A stretch of 64,000 nt of DNA from Pseudomonas sp. MYb60 (GTDB lineage: Bacteria > Pseudomonadota > Gammaproteobacteria > Pseudomonadales > Pseudomonadaceae), in contig NZ_PCOZ01000017.1 of assembly GCF_002979555.1 (NCBI RefSeq), forward strand, positions 1-64,000, written 5' to 3'. Positions 43,076 through 50,274 of the stretch are shown in pieces (positions within the stretch are counted from its first letter, which is position 1; the number at the start of each line of letters is the position of its first letter). The notes below the pieces were generated by a model that saw nothing but the letters and a program-made list of their open reading frames with translations, had not been told where the DNA came from and made no database searches. A program made the translations under genes and the position numbers.

Positions 43076-44158
43076 TCACGCCACCTGTTTGGCCTGTTCA
43101 CGCTCGGCGATGAGTTGGCGGGTGAGAGGGATCAGGCGCTTGCCGTAATCGATGGCGTCGTTGAGCGGGTCAAACCCACGGATCAAGAACGTGGTGATGC
43201 CCAGATCGTAGTAGTCCACCAGCGCTTCGGCGACCTGCTCGGCGGTGCCTACCAGCGAGGTGGAGTTGCCTTGGGCGCCGAGCAGCCCGGCAATGCCGGT
43301 CCACAAACGTTTGTCCAGGCGCGAGCCTTGTGCCGCCGCAGCGAGCAACCGGCGCGAGCCTTCGTTCGGCGGTTCGCGACGGACAAAACCGTTTTTCTCC
43401 GCCAGCGCCGTGGCCTGCTGCAGGATGCTGTCGGCCCGCGCCCACGCCCGTTCTTCGGTTTCGGCCAGGATCGGTCGCAGCGACAGGCTGAAGCGAATCG
43501 TGCGCCCATGCTTGGCCGCTTCCGCGCGTACCTGGGTCACGATTTCGCGCACTTGCTCGTAGGTCTCGCCCCACAGCGCATACACATCAGCGTGCTTGCC
43601 GGCCACCTCGATGGCCGCCGCCGACGAGCCGCCGAAGTACAGCGGGATGTGCGGCTGCTGCGGCGATTTCACCAGCGAGTGCGCGCCTTCGACCTGGTAG
43701 TAGGTGCCGGCAAAATCGAACGGCTGTTCGCTGGTCCACTCCTGGCGCACCACGCTCAAGTATTCGTCAGTGCGCGCGTAGCGTTCGTCCTTGCCGATGT
43801 GGCTGCCGTCGGCGCGCAGTTCGCGGTCATCGCCGCCGGTGATGATATGCACCGCGGTGCGCCCACCGTTGAACACGTCCAGGGTGGCGAACTGGCGTGC
43901 GGCCAAGGTCGGTTGGGCAAAACCGGGACGGTGGGCGATCAGAAATTGCAGCTTCTGGGTGACGCTCGCGGCATGGGAGGCGATCAGCGTGCTGTCCGGG
44001 CTATTGGAATGAAAGGCCACCAGGGCGCGGTCGAAACCGGCTTCTTCGTGGGCACGGGCCACGGTTTCGACGTAGTCCGGTTGCAGGGTAGGGCCGCTGC
44101 GCGGGTGGATCTCGGAAGCGTGGTGGCCACCGATATAGCCGATGAATTCGATGCTCAT
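43076..44158 (-). CDS. ssuD: SsuD-like FMNH2-dependent alkanesulfonate monooxygenase
   Basis: Luciferase-like enzyme of 360 residues of the SsuD branch: EFIGYIGGHHASEIHP at the start, FDRALVAFHSNSPDS near residue 42, RPGFAQPTLAARQFATLDVFNGGR near 77 and IPLYFGGSSAAAIEVAGKHADVYALWGE near 171. It would release sulfite from alkanesulfonates using FMNH2. AAGGAC precedes the ATG. It is divergent from the ssuC/ssuB remnant, as if the original ssu cluster had its promoter between them. The C-terminal residues EREQAKQVA are copied in the repeat array. It may be a paralogue of, rather than the same as, canonical SsuD. Confidence 0.85.
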   Translation of the reverse strand: MSIEFIGYIGGHHASEIHPRSGPTLQPDYVETVARAHEEAGFDRALVAFHSNSPDSTLIASHAASVTQKLQFLIAHRPGFAQPTLAARQFATLDVFNGGRTAVHIITGGDDRELRADGSHIGKDERYARTDEYLSVVRQEWTSEQPFDFAGTYYQVEGAHSLVKSPQQPHIPLYFGGSSAAAIEVAGKHADVYALWGETYEQVREIVTQVRAEAAKHGRTIRFSLSLRPILAETEERAWARADSILQQATALAEKNGFVRREPPNEGSRRLLAAAAQGSRLDKRLWTGIAGLLGAQGNSTSLVGTAEQVAEALVDYYDLGITTFLIRGFDPLNDAIDYGKRLIPLTRQLIAEREQAKQVA

Positions 44159-44414
44159 GGTCAGTCCTTGTCGAGTAGGGGATCAGCACCTCCGCCGGGC
44201 AGGGGGTCGGTTATTCGCGTCCAAGGTAGGGGCAGGGGCGAGGCCTGTAAAATGCCGTTTGGTTCTAACCTAATTATTAAAAAGTAGAATCATTATCTAT
44301 TTTCTATATCAGAAATTTGCATTTTGTATGCATTAGGTTATTCCTGAAAAGACTTTAACGACGGTTTTTTATGCGATTAGCATGGGCTGCAGTCTGAATA
44401 AGGAAGCTCCCCCG

Positions 44415-44813
44415 ATGACCGAGACGCTTTCCATCAACAAGCTCGTCGTACCCCCATGCACAGCACGCCAATGGCTTACTCCGGAGGCCGTGCTGCGGTT
44501 GATCAGTCCCCCGGTGTCCCTGCAACGCGCCTTGTTCGGCTTGAGCATCGGCGTGAGCATGGGTGTGGTGGCGGCGTTGATCAGCGGTTTGTCGCGGCGC
44601 GGCGAGGCGATCTTACTGGCCGACCGCGTGATTGTGCTGGCCGATGGCAAGATCGCCGATCAACTGAATATCGACTTGCCCCGTGCACGCGACACTGGCC
44701 AGGGTGGTTTCCAGGCGATTCGTGCACGTTTGTTGAATCTGCTTGGGGTAGACGTGGACGCCCCAGCGACGAAGCCGGCCGCGTTCGGGGTGAAACGCTT
44801 TGCGCATGGCTGA
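44415..44813 (+). pseudogene. In-frame deletion scar joining ABC permease and ATPase fragments (ssuC'-ssuB')
   Basis: Small ORF of 132 codons that reads as parts of two transporter genes. Residues 1-32 resemble the N-terminus of an SsuC/TauC-type permease (RQWLTPEAVLRLISP). Next comes an internal permease stretch (VSLQRALFGLSIGVSMGVVAALISGLSRRGEA). Without a break the frame runs into the C-terminus of an SsuB-type ATPase (LLADRVIVLADGKIADQLNIDLPRAR). Neither the permease's EAA loop nor any Walker motif is present, so it cannot transport. A good ribosome site (AGGAAG) and an AT-rich promoter region precede it. Best read as two internal deletions in an old transporter operon. It is possible that the small protein is still made. 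Confidence 0.68.
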
Positions 44814-44856
44814 AACAAGACCCGGCTTGACAGGCTGAGGCCGGCGCGCAACGATC

Positions 44857-44880
44857 AACTCAATTTACAGAAATTGAGTT
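44857..44880. promoter_or_regulatory. Perfect palindrome next to the Fic gene start
   Basis: AACTCAATTT and AAATTGAGTT are exact inverted copies around ACAG. The site ends six bases before the Fic ATG, where the ribosome site should be. A protein bound here, or the RNA hairpin itself, would block expression. The Fic protein carries a C-terminal winged helix that could bind it. Confidence 0.7.
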
Positions 44881-44886
44881 TCAGTC

Positions 44887-46236
44887 ATGGCCAAGGTACA
44901 GAAACCCACCGACTTCAATGTCTTGCTCGAGCAATATGGCATGCAGGTCTTTGAACTGGCGCGTACCTTCAAGGCGGTGGATGACAAGGGTCGTTACCTG
45001 CATTGGGACGAGTTTCGTCGGTATCCCTCCCATGGCATCAGCAAAGAGGCTGCATGGGCGGCAATCAAGTTGTCTCGGGCGTGTGGCAGTCAGACGCTTG
45101 AGTTACGCAGTGAATGCGCAAGTCCGTTCTCGCTCTACCTGACTGAGTTTTGCGCCGCGGCCATCCATGGCGTGGAACAAATGACCTCGCGCCTGGGCGG
45201 GGCGGCCGCGTCTTCACCCCAATACCGGGACAATGCCAAGTACCTGGTTGATTCACTGATGATGGAGGAGGCTATCTCCAGCGCTCAATTAGAGGGCGCT
45301 TCGACGACCCGCAAGATCGCCAAGGACATGCTGGCCAAGGAGCGTACGCCGCAAAATGATGATGAGCGGATGATCCTCAACAACTACCAACTGATGAAGC
45401 ACGCAAAATACGCCAAGGCCGACAACCTTAGTGTTGCGTTGATCTGCGAGTTCCAGGCAATCGCCACTGCTGGTGTTGAAGAAGCGAGCGCCCAGCCGGG
45501 GCATATCAGGGACGGCGACGATATTTTCGTCGGTGGCCCGGGTAACGACGTGGTACACCAGCCACCCAAGGCGTCGCTGCTGGTCCCCAGGCTTGAAGCG
45601 CTTTGCCGCTTTGCCAATGAACATCATGATGGACAGGACGGTCGGGCGTTCATTCATCCGCTGGTCAAGGCGATCATCCTGCATTTCATGCTGGGGTATG
45701 AGCACCCCTTTCGCGACGGCAATGGGCGAACGGCGCGCTGCCTGTTCTACTGGTTCATGCTCAGATGCGGTTATTGGCCGTTCGAGTACATCTCCATCAG
45801 CACGTTGCTCAAGCAGGCGCCCATGCAATATGGACGTTCCTATGTACAGACGGAAACCGATGGGTTCGACCTGACCTATTTTGTGATCTATCAACTGCGG
45901 GTGATTGAGCGGGCCATCAAGGATTTCATGCAGCACTTCGAAAATATGCGCCTGGAAGCGTTCGAACTGACGGCATGGGTGCAGAGGCTTGAATTGAAGG
46001 GAGGGCTGAATTACCGGCAGAGCCATCTTCTGAAAAAGGTGCTCCAACATCCGGGGCGAATTTTTACGCCCAAGGAACTCACCCATGACTATGACGTTTC
46101 TGAGAACACTGCCCGTACGGACCTTGAACGCCTGGTCGGGATGAAGGTGCTGATGAAAGTGCAGGAGGGCAAGAGCTTTCTGTACATCGCCAGGGACGAT
46201 GGGCGGGACAATCTTAAAAAGGCTACGTTGCGCTGA
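44887..46236 (+). CDS. Fic-domain protein with N-terminal inhibitory motif and C-terminal winged helix
   Basis: Protein of 449 residues with the full Fic signature HPFRDGNGRTAR near residue 273, which transfers AMP (or another nucleotide moiety) to proteins. An S-x-x-x-E-G inhibitory motif (SAQLEG) lies near 131, before the Fic core, marking class II self-inhibited Fic. The C-terminus (about 370-445) looks like a winged helix (FTPKELTHDYDVSENTARTDLERLVGMKVL). No toxin-antitoxin partner gene is adjacent. The palindrome at its start suggests self-regulation. The base composition is slightly less GC-rich than its neighbours, which may reflect transfer. Confidence 0.93.
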   Translation: MAKVQKPTDFNVLLEQYGMQVFELARTFKAVDDKGRYLHWDEFRRYPSHGISKEAAWAAIKLSRACGSQTLELRSECASPFSLYLTEFCAAAIHGVEQMTSRLGGAAASSPQYRDNAKYLVDSLMMEEAISSAQLEGASTTRKIAKDMLAKERTPQNDDERMILNNYQLMKHAKYAKADNLSVALICEFQAIATAGVEEASAQPGHIRDGDDIFVGGPGNDVVHQPPKASLLVPRLEALCRFANEHHDGQDGRAFIHPLVKAIILHFMLGYEHPFRDGNGRTARCLFYWFMLRCGYWPFEYISISTLLKQAPMQYGRSYVQTETDGFDLTYFVIYQLRVIERAIKDFMQHFENMRLEAFELTAWVQRLELKGGLNYRQSHLLKKVLQHPGRIFTPKELTHDYDVSENTARTDLERLVGMKVLMKVQEGKSFLYIARDDGRDNLKKATLR

Positions 46237-46245
46237 TCACGGGCG

Positions 46246-46273
46246 AAAAAAAACCGGCTGATCAGGCCGGTTT
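46246..46273 (-). terminator. Intrinsic terminator of the repeat-protein gene
   Basis: On the minus strand AAACCGGCC-TGATCA-GGCCGGTT-type stem is followed by a run of eight T. It lies 25 bases after the stop of the repeat-protein gene. It may also weakly end the converging Fic transcript. Confidence 0.75.
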
Positions 46274-46298
46274 GGGGTGTCCCGCAAGCAGTGCGGGG

Positions 46299-46646
46299 TT
46301 ATACGCGGTTTTCCAGCAGGCGATCCGCACCGCCTTCGGCAACGCGACGTTCCAGCAGACGATCCGAGCCACCTTCGGCAACGCGACGCTCCAGCAGACG
46401 ATCCGAGCCACCTTCGGCAACACGACGTTCCAGCAGACGATCCGAACCACCTTCAGCTACACGACGTTCCAGCAGACGATCCGCACCACCTTCGGCAACG
46501 CGACGTTCCAGCAGGCGTTCAGCGCCACCTTCGGCGACACGGTTGCCTTGCAGGCGTTCTGCACCGCCTTCAGCGAAAGCAGGTTGGGTGAATGCACTGA
46601 CAGCGAGTACTGAGAAAGCGAGGCTAAGCAAAGTTTGGCGTTTCAT
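46299..46646 (-). CDS. Secreted protein of seven 13-residue repeats, unknown function
   Basis: Precursor of 115 residues with a clear signal peptide (MKRQTLLSLAFSVLAVSAFTQPAFA). After this the whole mature protein is seven copies of a 13-residue unit, EGGADRLLERRVA, with D/E, A/S and last-copy changes (first copy EGGAERLQGNRVA, last ends LLENRV). The start is the ATG giving the signal peptide; the longer frame upstream has no such feature. The unit is amphipathic, with an Arg-rich face, a GG turn and a Leu-Leu pair. I do not recognise a function; a surface, adhesive or DNA/lipid-binding role is conceivable. It lies between Fic and pirin genes. Confidence 0.85.
   Translation of the reverse strand: MKRQTLLSLAFSVLAVSAFTQPAFAEGGAERLQGNRVAEGGAERLLERRVAEGGADRLLERRVAEGGSDRLLERRVAEGGSDRLLERRVAEGGSDRLLERRVAEGGADRLLENRV
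46302..46571. repeat. Seven tandem 39-base repeats inside the secreted repeat protein
   Basis: In-frame 39-base units (for example TTCCAGCAGACGATCCGAGC within each) differ by few bases. Such arrays expand and contract by slippage or recombination, so the copy number is likely to vary between strains. Confidence 0.85.
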
Positions 46647-46791
46647 GAGGGTGTGCTCCGAGTGTTTTAAGTAGGTGTTGCCGGGTATGGGTTTGATGTT
46701 ACGCGTTGCATTTTTTAAGAGAACTTCATTGCGCTGATGGTGACTATCGATGCCAGCGATGGCCCGTTGGCAGGGGCCATCGCAGGGCCGG

Positions 46792-47514
46792 TCATGGCAT
46801 CTGCGGCAGGTCGTTGGGGCGCAGGTCGAACACCAGCACTTCGGCGTCTTCGCCCTGGCTGACATGGATCTGGCGCTCATCGCGAATTCGCGCCCCGTCG
46901 CCTTCCTGCAGGCGCTGGCCGTTGATCTCGACGCTGCCCCGGGCCACATGGATGTACACGTGACGGTCCGGTGCCAGCTCAAGGGTGGCGGCTTCCGCAC
47001 CGTTGAACAGGCCGGCATGCACACGGGCGTCCTGACGTACGCTGAGGGAACCGTCGGCGCCGTCCGGCGAGATGATCAACTGCAGGCGACCACGTTTCTG
47101 CGCCTCGCTGAAGTGCTCCTGCTGGTAGCGCGGTTCGGCACCGGACACGGCGGGCACGATCCAGATTTGCAGGAAGTGCACGCCACGCGTCTGGCTGTGG
47201 TTGAACTCGCTGTGGGCCACGCCGCTGCCGGCGCTCATCAGTTGTACGTCACCGGGGCGGATCACCGAACCGGTGCCCAGGGTGTCTTTGTGTTCCAGGG
47301 CGCCTTCGAGCACATAGGAGAAAATCTCCATGTCACGGTGCGGGTGCTGGCCAAAGCCTTTGCCGGCGGCGACGCGGTCATCGTTGATCACCAGCAAGTC
47401 GGAAAAACCTTGTTCCTTCGGGTTCCAGTAGTTGGCGAACGAGAAGGTGTGGAACGACTTCAACCAACCGTGATTGGCGGCGCCGCGTTCGGAAGCTTTG
47501 CGAAGGGTCAGCAT
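46792..47514 (-). CDS. Pirin-family protein (YhhW-like, quercetinase fold)
   Basis: Bicupin of 240 residues with the iron-binding pirin motif FGQHPHRDMEIFSYVLEGALEHKD near residues 54-77 and MSAGSGVAHSEFNHS near 93. Relatives have quercetin 2,3-dioxygenase activity or act as redox-sensitive cofactors; the natural substrate is unknown. It is divergent from a GlxA-type regulator, 190 bases away, with an inverted repeat between. Confidence 0.92.
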   Translation of the reverse strand: MLTLRKASERGAANHGWLKSFHTFSFANYWNPKEQGFSDLLVINDDRVAAGKGFGQHPHRDMEIFSYVLEGALEHKDTLGTGSVIRPGDVQLMSAGSGVAHSEFNHSQTRGVHFLQIWIVPAVSGAEPRYQQEHFSEAQKRGRLQLIISPDGADGSLSVRQDARVHAGLFNGAEAATLELAPDRHVYIHVARGSVEINGQRLQEGDGARIRDERQIHVSQGEDAEVLVFDLRPNDLPQMP

Positions 47515-47618
47515 GGTCTTGTCCTCAAGTGAGCGTTGGCTGCGAGATGCAGTGCGCTTGCGTTGAGAAGAAGGTTAATGGTTACTGCGATATTCATTAA
47601 GAAGCTGTAATCTGAATA

Positions 47619-47641
47619 ACTGTCTCTTTGAGATTGACAGT
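47619..47641. promoter_or_regulatory. Inverted repeat between pirin and GlxA-type regulator genes
   Basis: ACTGTC-N11-GACAGT, exact arms, in the divergent promoter region. It is a candidate operator for the regulator encoded on the right, which would then control pirin and itself. Confidence 0.4.
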
Positions 47642-47704
47642 AAAAGTCATGTCATAATGCGTGCCTGATCTTCTGCAATTCTTCACACGATGGACGTTCA
47701 TCCT

Positions 47705-48655
47705 ATGAAAACCGTGGCCATGGCGCTGTTCCCGGACTTCCTGCTGCTTGACATGGCCGGGCCGCTCGAAGTGTTTTCGATTGCCAACCGCTTCCTGCCG
47801 GCGGCGCAGCATTACCAGATCATCACCATCGGCACCGAGCCCGGTGCCTTGCGCGCCTCCAATGGCATTGACGTGCAGACCGACCTGTTGCTGGACGAAG
47901 CCCACGACGCCTATGACGTATTGCTGGTGCCGGGCGGACCAGGGGCCTATAACGAATGCCACCCGGCGCTGTTGCCCTGGCTCAAGGCCGTCGCCCCTCG
48001 GGCTCGGCGCTACGGCTCGATCTGCACCGGCGCCTTCGTGCTGGGTCACGCCGGGTTGCTGGATGGCCACCGAGTGACCACGCACTGGCACTACACTGAG
48101 CGGTTGATCAAGGCGTTTCCCAAGGCTATCGTCGAGACCGATCGCATCTACTTGCAGGACGGTCGCTTGTTGACCTCGGGCGGGGTCACTGCCGGGATCG
48201 ACCTGGCACTGTCGATTGTCGCTCAGGACCACGGCAAGGAAGTCGCGGTGGAAGTGGCCAAGGTGCTGCTGGTGGTGATGAAGCGCCAGGGCGGCCAGGC
48301 GCAGTTCAGCCCGATGACGGGGGCGGTAGGCACCCAGGAAACTGCGATCACGCGTGTGCAGAAGCACGTGCTGGCGCATCTTGAACAGACGTTCACCATC
48401 GAGTCGATGGCCGAGCTTGCGGGCATGAGCGCCCGCCATTTTGCGCGGGTGTTTGCCAAGGACGTGCAGATGACGCCCATGGCGTTCCTGCAGGGTGCAC
48501 GCATCGACCGCGCCCGCCATCTGCTGGAAACCACCGACCTGCCGCTCAAGACCGTGGCGTTCCACGCCGGCTTTGGCAGCGTGCGCTACATGCGCTTCCT
48601 GTTCAGTGAAAAACTCGGCCTGAACCCGACTCAATACCGACAGCAGTTCAGTTAA
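47705..48655 (+). CDS. GlxA-type transcriptional regulator (DJ-1/PfpI + AraC domains)
   Basis: Regulator of 316 residues. The N-terminal DJ-1/PfpI-like domain spans about 1-185 (LLLDMAGPLEVFSIAN, VLLVPGGPGAYNE, SICTGAFVLGHAGLLDG, with a nucleophile-elbow-like Cys). The C-terminal AraC domain has MAELAGMSARHFARVFAKD and LKTVAFHAGFGSVRYMRFLF. Enzyme activity is not expected in this family; the first domain senses a ligand. The ATG at 47705 fits the family start MKTVAMALFPDF; an ATG five codons earlier is possible. It probably acts on the divergent pirin gene. Confidence 0.9.
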   Translation: MKTVAMALFPDFLLLDMAGPLEVFSIANRFLPAAQHYQIITIGTEPGALRASNGIDVQTDLLLDEAHDAYDVLLVPGGPGAYNECHPALLPWLKAVAPRARRYGSICTGAFVLGHAGLLDGHRVTTHWHYTERLIKAFPKAIVETDRIYLQDGRLLTSGGVTAGIDLALSIVAQDHGKEVAVEVAKVLLVVMKRQGGQAQFSPMTGAVGTQETAITRVQKHVLAHLEQTFTIESMAELAGMSARHFARVFAKDVQMTPMAFLQGARIDRARHLLETTDLPLKTVAFHAGFGSVRYMRFLFSEKLGLNPTQYRQQFS

Positions 48656-48795
48656 CGACATAATGTCCGTCTCGCGCACCCGATTGTCCGTGTCGCTCCC
48701 TGTGCCAGCATTGCCCTGTCACGACTAGCTGGCAAGATAGCCACAAGCCCACGGAAAAGGATGCGCAAACGCCCAAGGCCGGGTGTTTCAGCGCT

Positions 48796-50274
48796 ATGAC
48801 AGACATGCATAACCCTCAGGCGATTGACGCTGATGGCACGGTGCGCTTCGGCGCCTATGTCTTTCACCGGCAACAGCGGCTGCTCAGCAAGGCTGGCTGG
48901 CCGGTGCCCCTGGGTGGACGTGCGCTGGATATCCTCACCGTGCTGCTGGAAATCCCCGGACAATTCATCAGCAAAGCCACGTTGATCGAACGGGTCTGGC
49001 CCAGCAGTGTGGTGGAAGAAAACAACCTGCGCGTACACATCGCCGCGCTGCGCCGTGCCCTCAGCGGGCGGCGCTATATCCTCAACGATCCCCACCGTGG
49101 TTACAGTTTCGCCGCCGCGGTTCATGGCCTTGCGCCGGCGACCTTGCCCCGGCACAACCTGGCGGCGCGACTGAGCCCGGTAATCGGCTGCGATGAACTG
49201 CTGGGCGGGTTGGTGCGGCGCTTGTCCGGCCAGAACCTGATGACCCTCACCGGTTGCCCTGGCGTTGGCAAAAGCACGCTGGCCCTGGCCCTGGCCGAAC
49301 GGGTGCTGCCGCGCTACTGCGACGGCGTGTGGTGGGTGGACCTGGCGACCGTACAGGCACCGCTGGCAATGCTGCGCCATGTGAGTGCCGCCTTGGAACT
49401 CCCACCCGCGGGTAGCGCCCTGGAGTTGGCCAGCCAGCTGACTGCCCGCCAATCCCTGTTGATTCTCGATGGCGCCGACTTGTTGCTCGGTGCCTGCCGC
49501 CACCTCGTGCGCGTGCTGCGCGACACGGCCCCAGGCGTCACCGTGCTGGTGACCAGCCGCGAACCCCTGCAGATGCCCGGCGAGTGGCTGCTGCGTGTGC
49601 CGCGCATGGCGGTGCCTGGGCTGGCGGCGTTGGGCAGTGTCGAGCAGGCGCTGGCCTATCCGGCGGTGCAACTGTTCGCCGCGCGGGTGCGCGCGGGCCA
49701 GCAGGGTTTTGTCTTGCGGCCCCAGGACCTGGTGCCGCTGCGGGACATCTGCCGGCGCCTGGATGGCATTCCCCTGGCCCTGGAACTGGCCGCCGCCCAA
49801 GTCGATGCCTTGGGCGTGCGCGGCCTGCAAACCCAGCTGAGCCAAGGGTTGCAGGTGCTGACCCGAGGTCGACGTACGGCGGTGGAGCGCCATCAGTCGC
49901 TGGCGGCTGCGCTGGACTGGTCATACGAGCGACTAAGCCTGCCGGAGCGTTGGCTGTACCTGCAAATGGGCTTGTTCAAGATGGGCGTGAGCCTGCCGGC
50001 GCTGAGCGGGCTGGTCGCCGGTACCGAGCTTGAGCACGCCGACCTGGCGTACCTGCTGGCGCGCCTGGTGGGATTGTCCCTGCTGGGGACCGAACCTGGC
50101 CCGGGCCTGCCACGCTACCGCCTGCTCAACTGCGTGCGCAGCCATGCGCTGGCGCAACTGCGCGATCCGGCGCAGGTGGCGCGTTTGCAGGCGGGTTATG
50201 GGCATTACCTGGGGCCGTTTTCAGGCCGGCCGTTTGTCCTGCAACTGGTCGAGCAGGCCGCGTGCGTCGACTAG
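48796..50274 (+). CDS. Winged-helix/NB-ARC-type ATPase regulator, apparently truncated
   Basis: Protein of 492 residues with an OmpR-type DNA-binding domain (about 15-110; ALDILTVLLEIPGQFISKATLIERVWP) followed by an AfsR/NB-ARC-like ATPase (Walker A LTGCPGVGKSTLA near 153; SREPLQMPGEWLLRVP near 255; GIPLALELAAAQVDALG near 325). It lacks the helical-repeat half present in its convergent paralogue (923 residues). Its last 18 codons are the antisense of that paralogue's 3' end. This suggests that a deletion joined it to the neighbour. It may still bind DNA and ATP. Confidence 0.82.
   Translation: MTDMHNPQAIDADGTVRFGAYVFHRQQRLLSKAGWPVPLGGRALDILTVLLEIPGQFISKATLIERVWPSSVVEENNLRVHIAALRRALSGRRYILNDPHRGYSFAAAVHGLAPATLPRHNLAARLSPVIGCDELLGGLVRRLSGQNLMTLTGCPGVGKSTLALALAERVLPRYCDGVWWVDLATVQAPLAMLRHVSAALELPPAGSALELASQLTARQSLLILDGADLLLGACRHLVRVLRDTAPGVTVLVTSREPLQMPGEWLLRVPRMAVPGLAALGSVEQALAYPAVQLFAARVRAGQQGFVLRPQDLVPLRDICRRLDGIPLALELAAAQVDALGVRGLQTQLSQGLQVLTRGRRTAVERHQSLAAALDWSYERLSLPERWLYLQMGLFKMGVSLPALSGLVAGTELEHADLAYLLARLVGLSLLGTEPGPGLPRYRLLNCVRSHALAQLRDPAQVARLQAGYGHYLGPFSGRPFVLQLVEQAACVD

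Noticed and set aside
44887..46236. Fic gene as half of a toxin-antitoxin pair
   Set aside because: No adjacent antitoxin gene is visible; the inhibitory motif is within the protein itself (class II).
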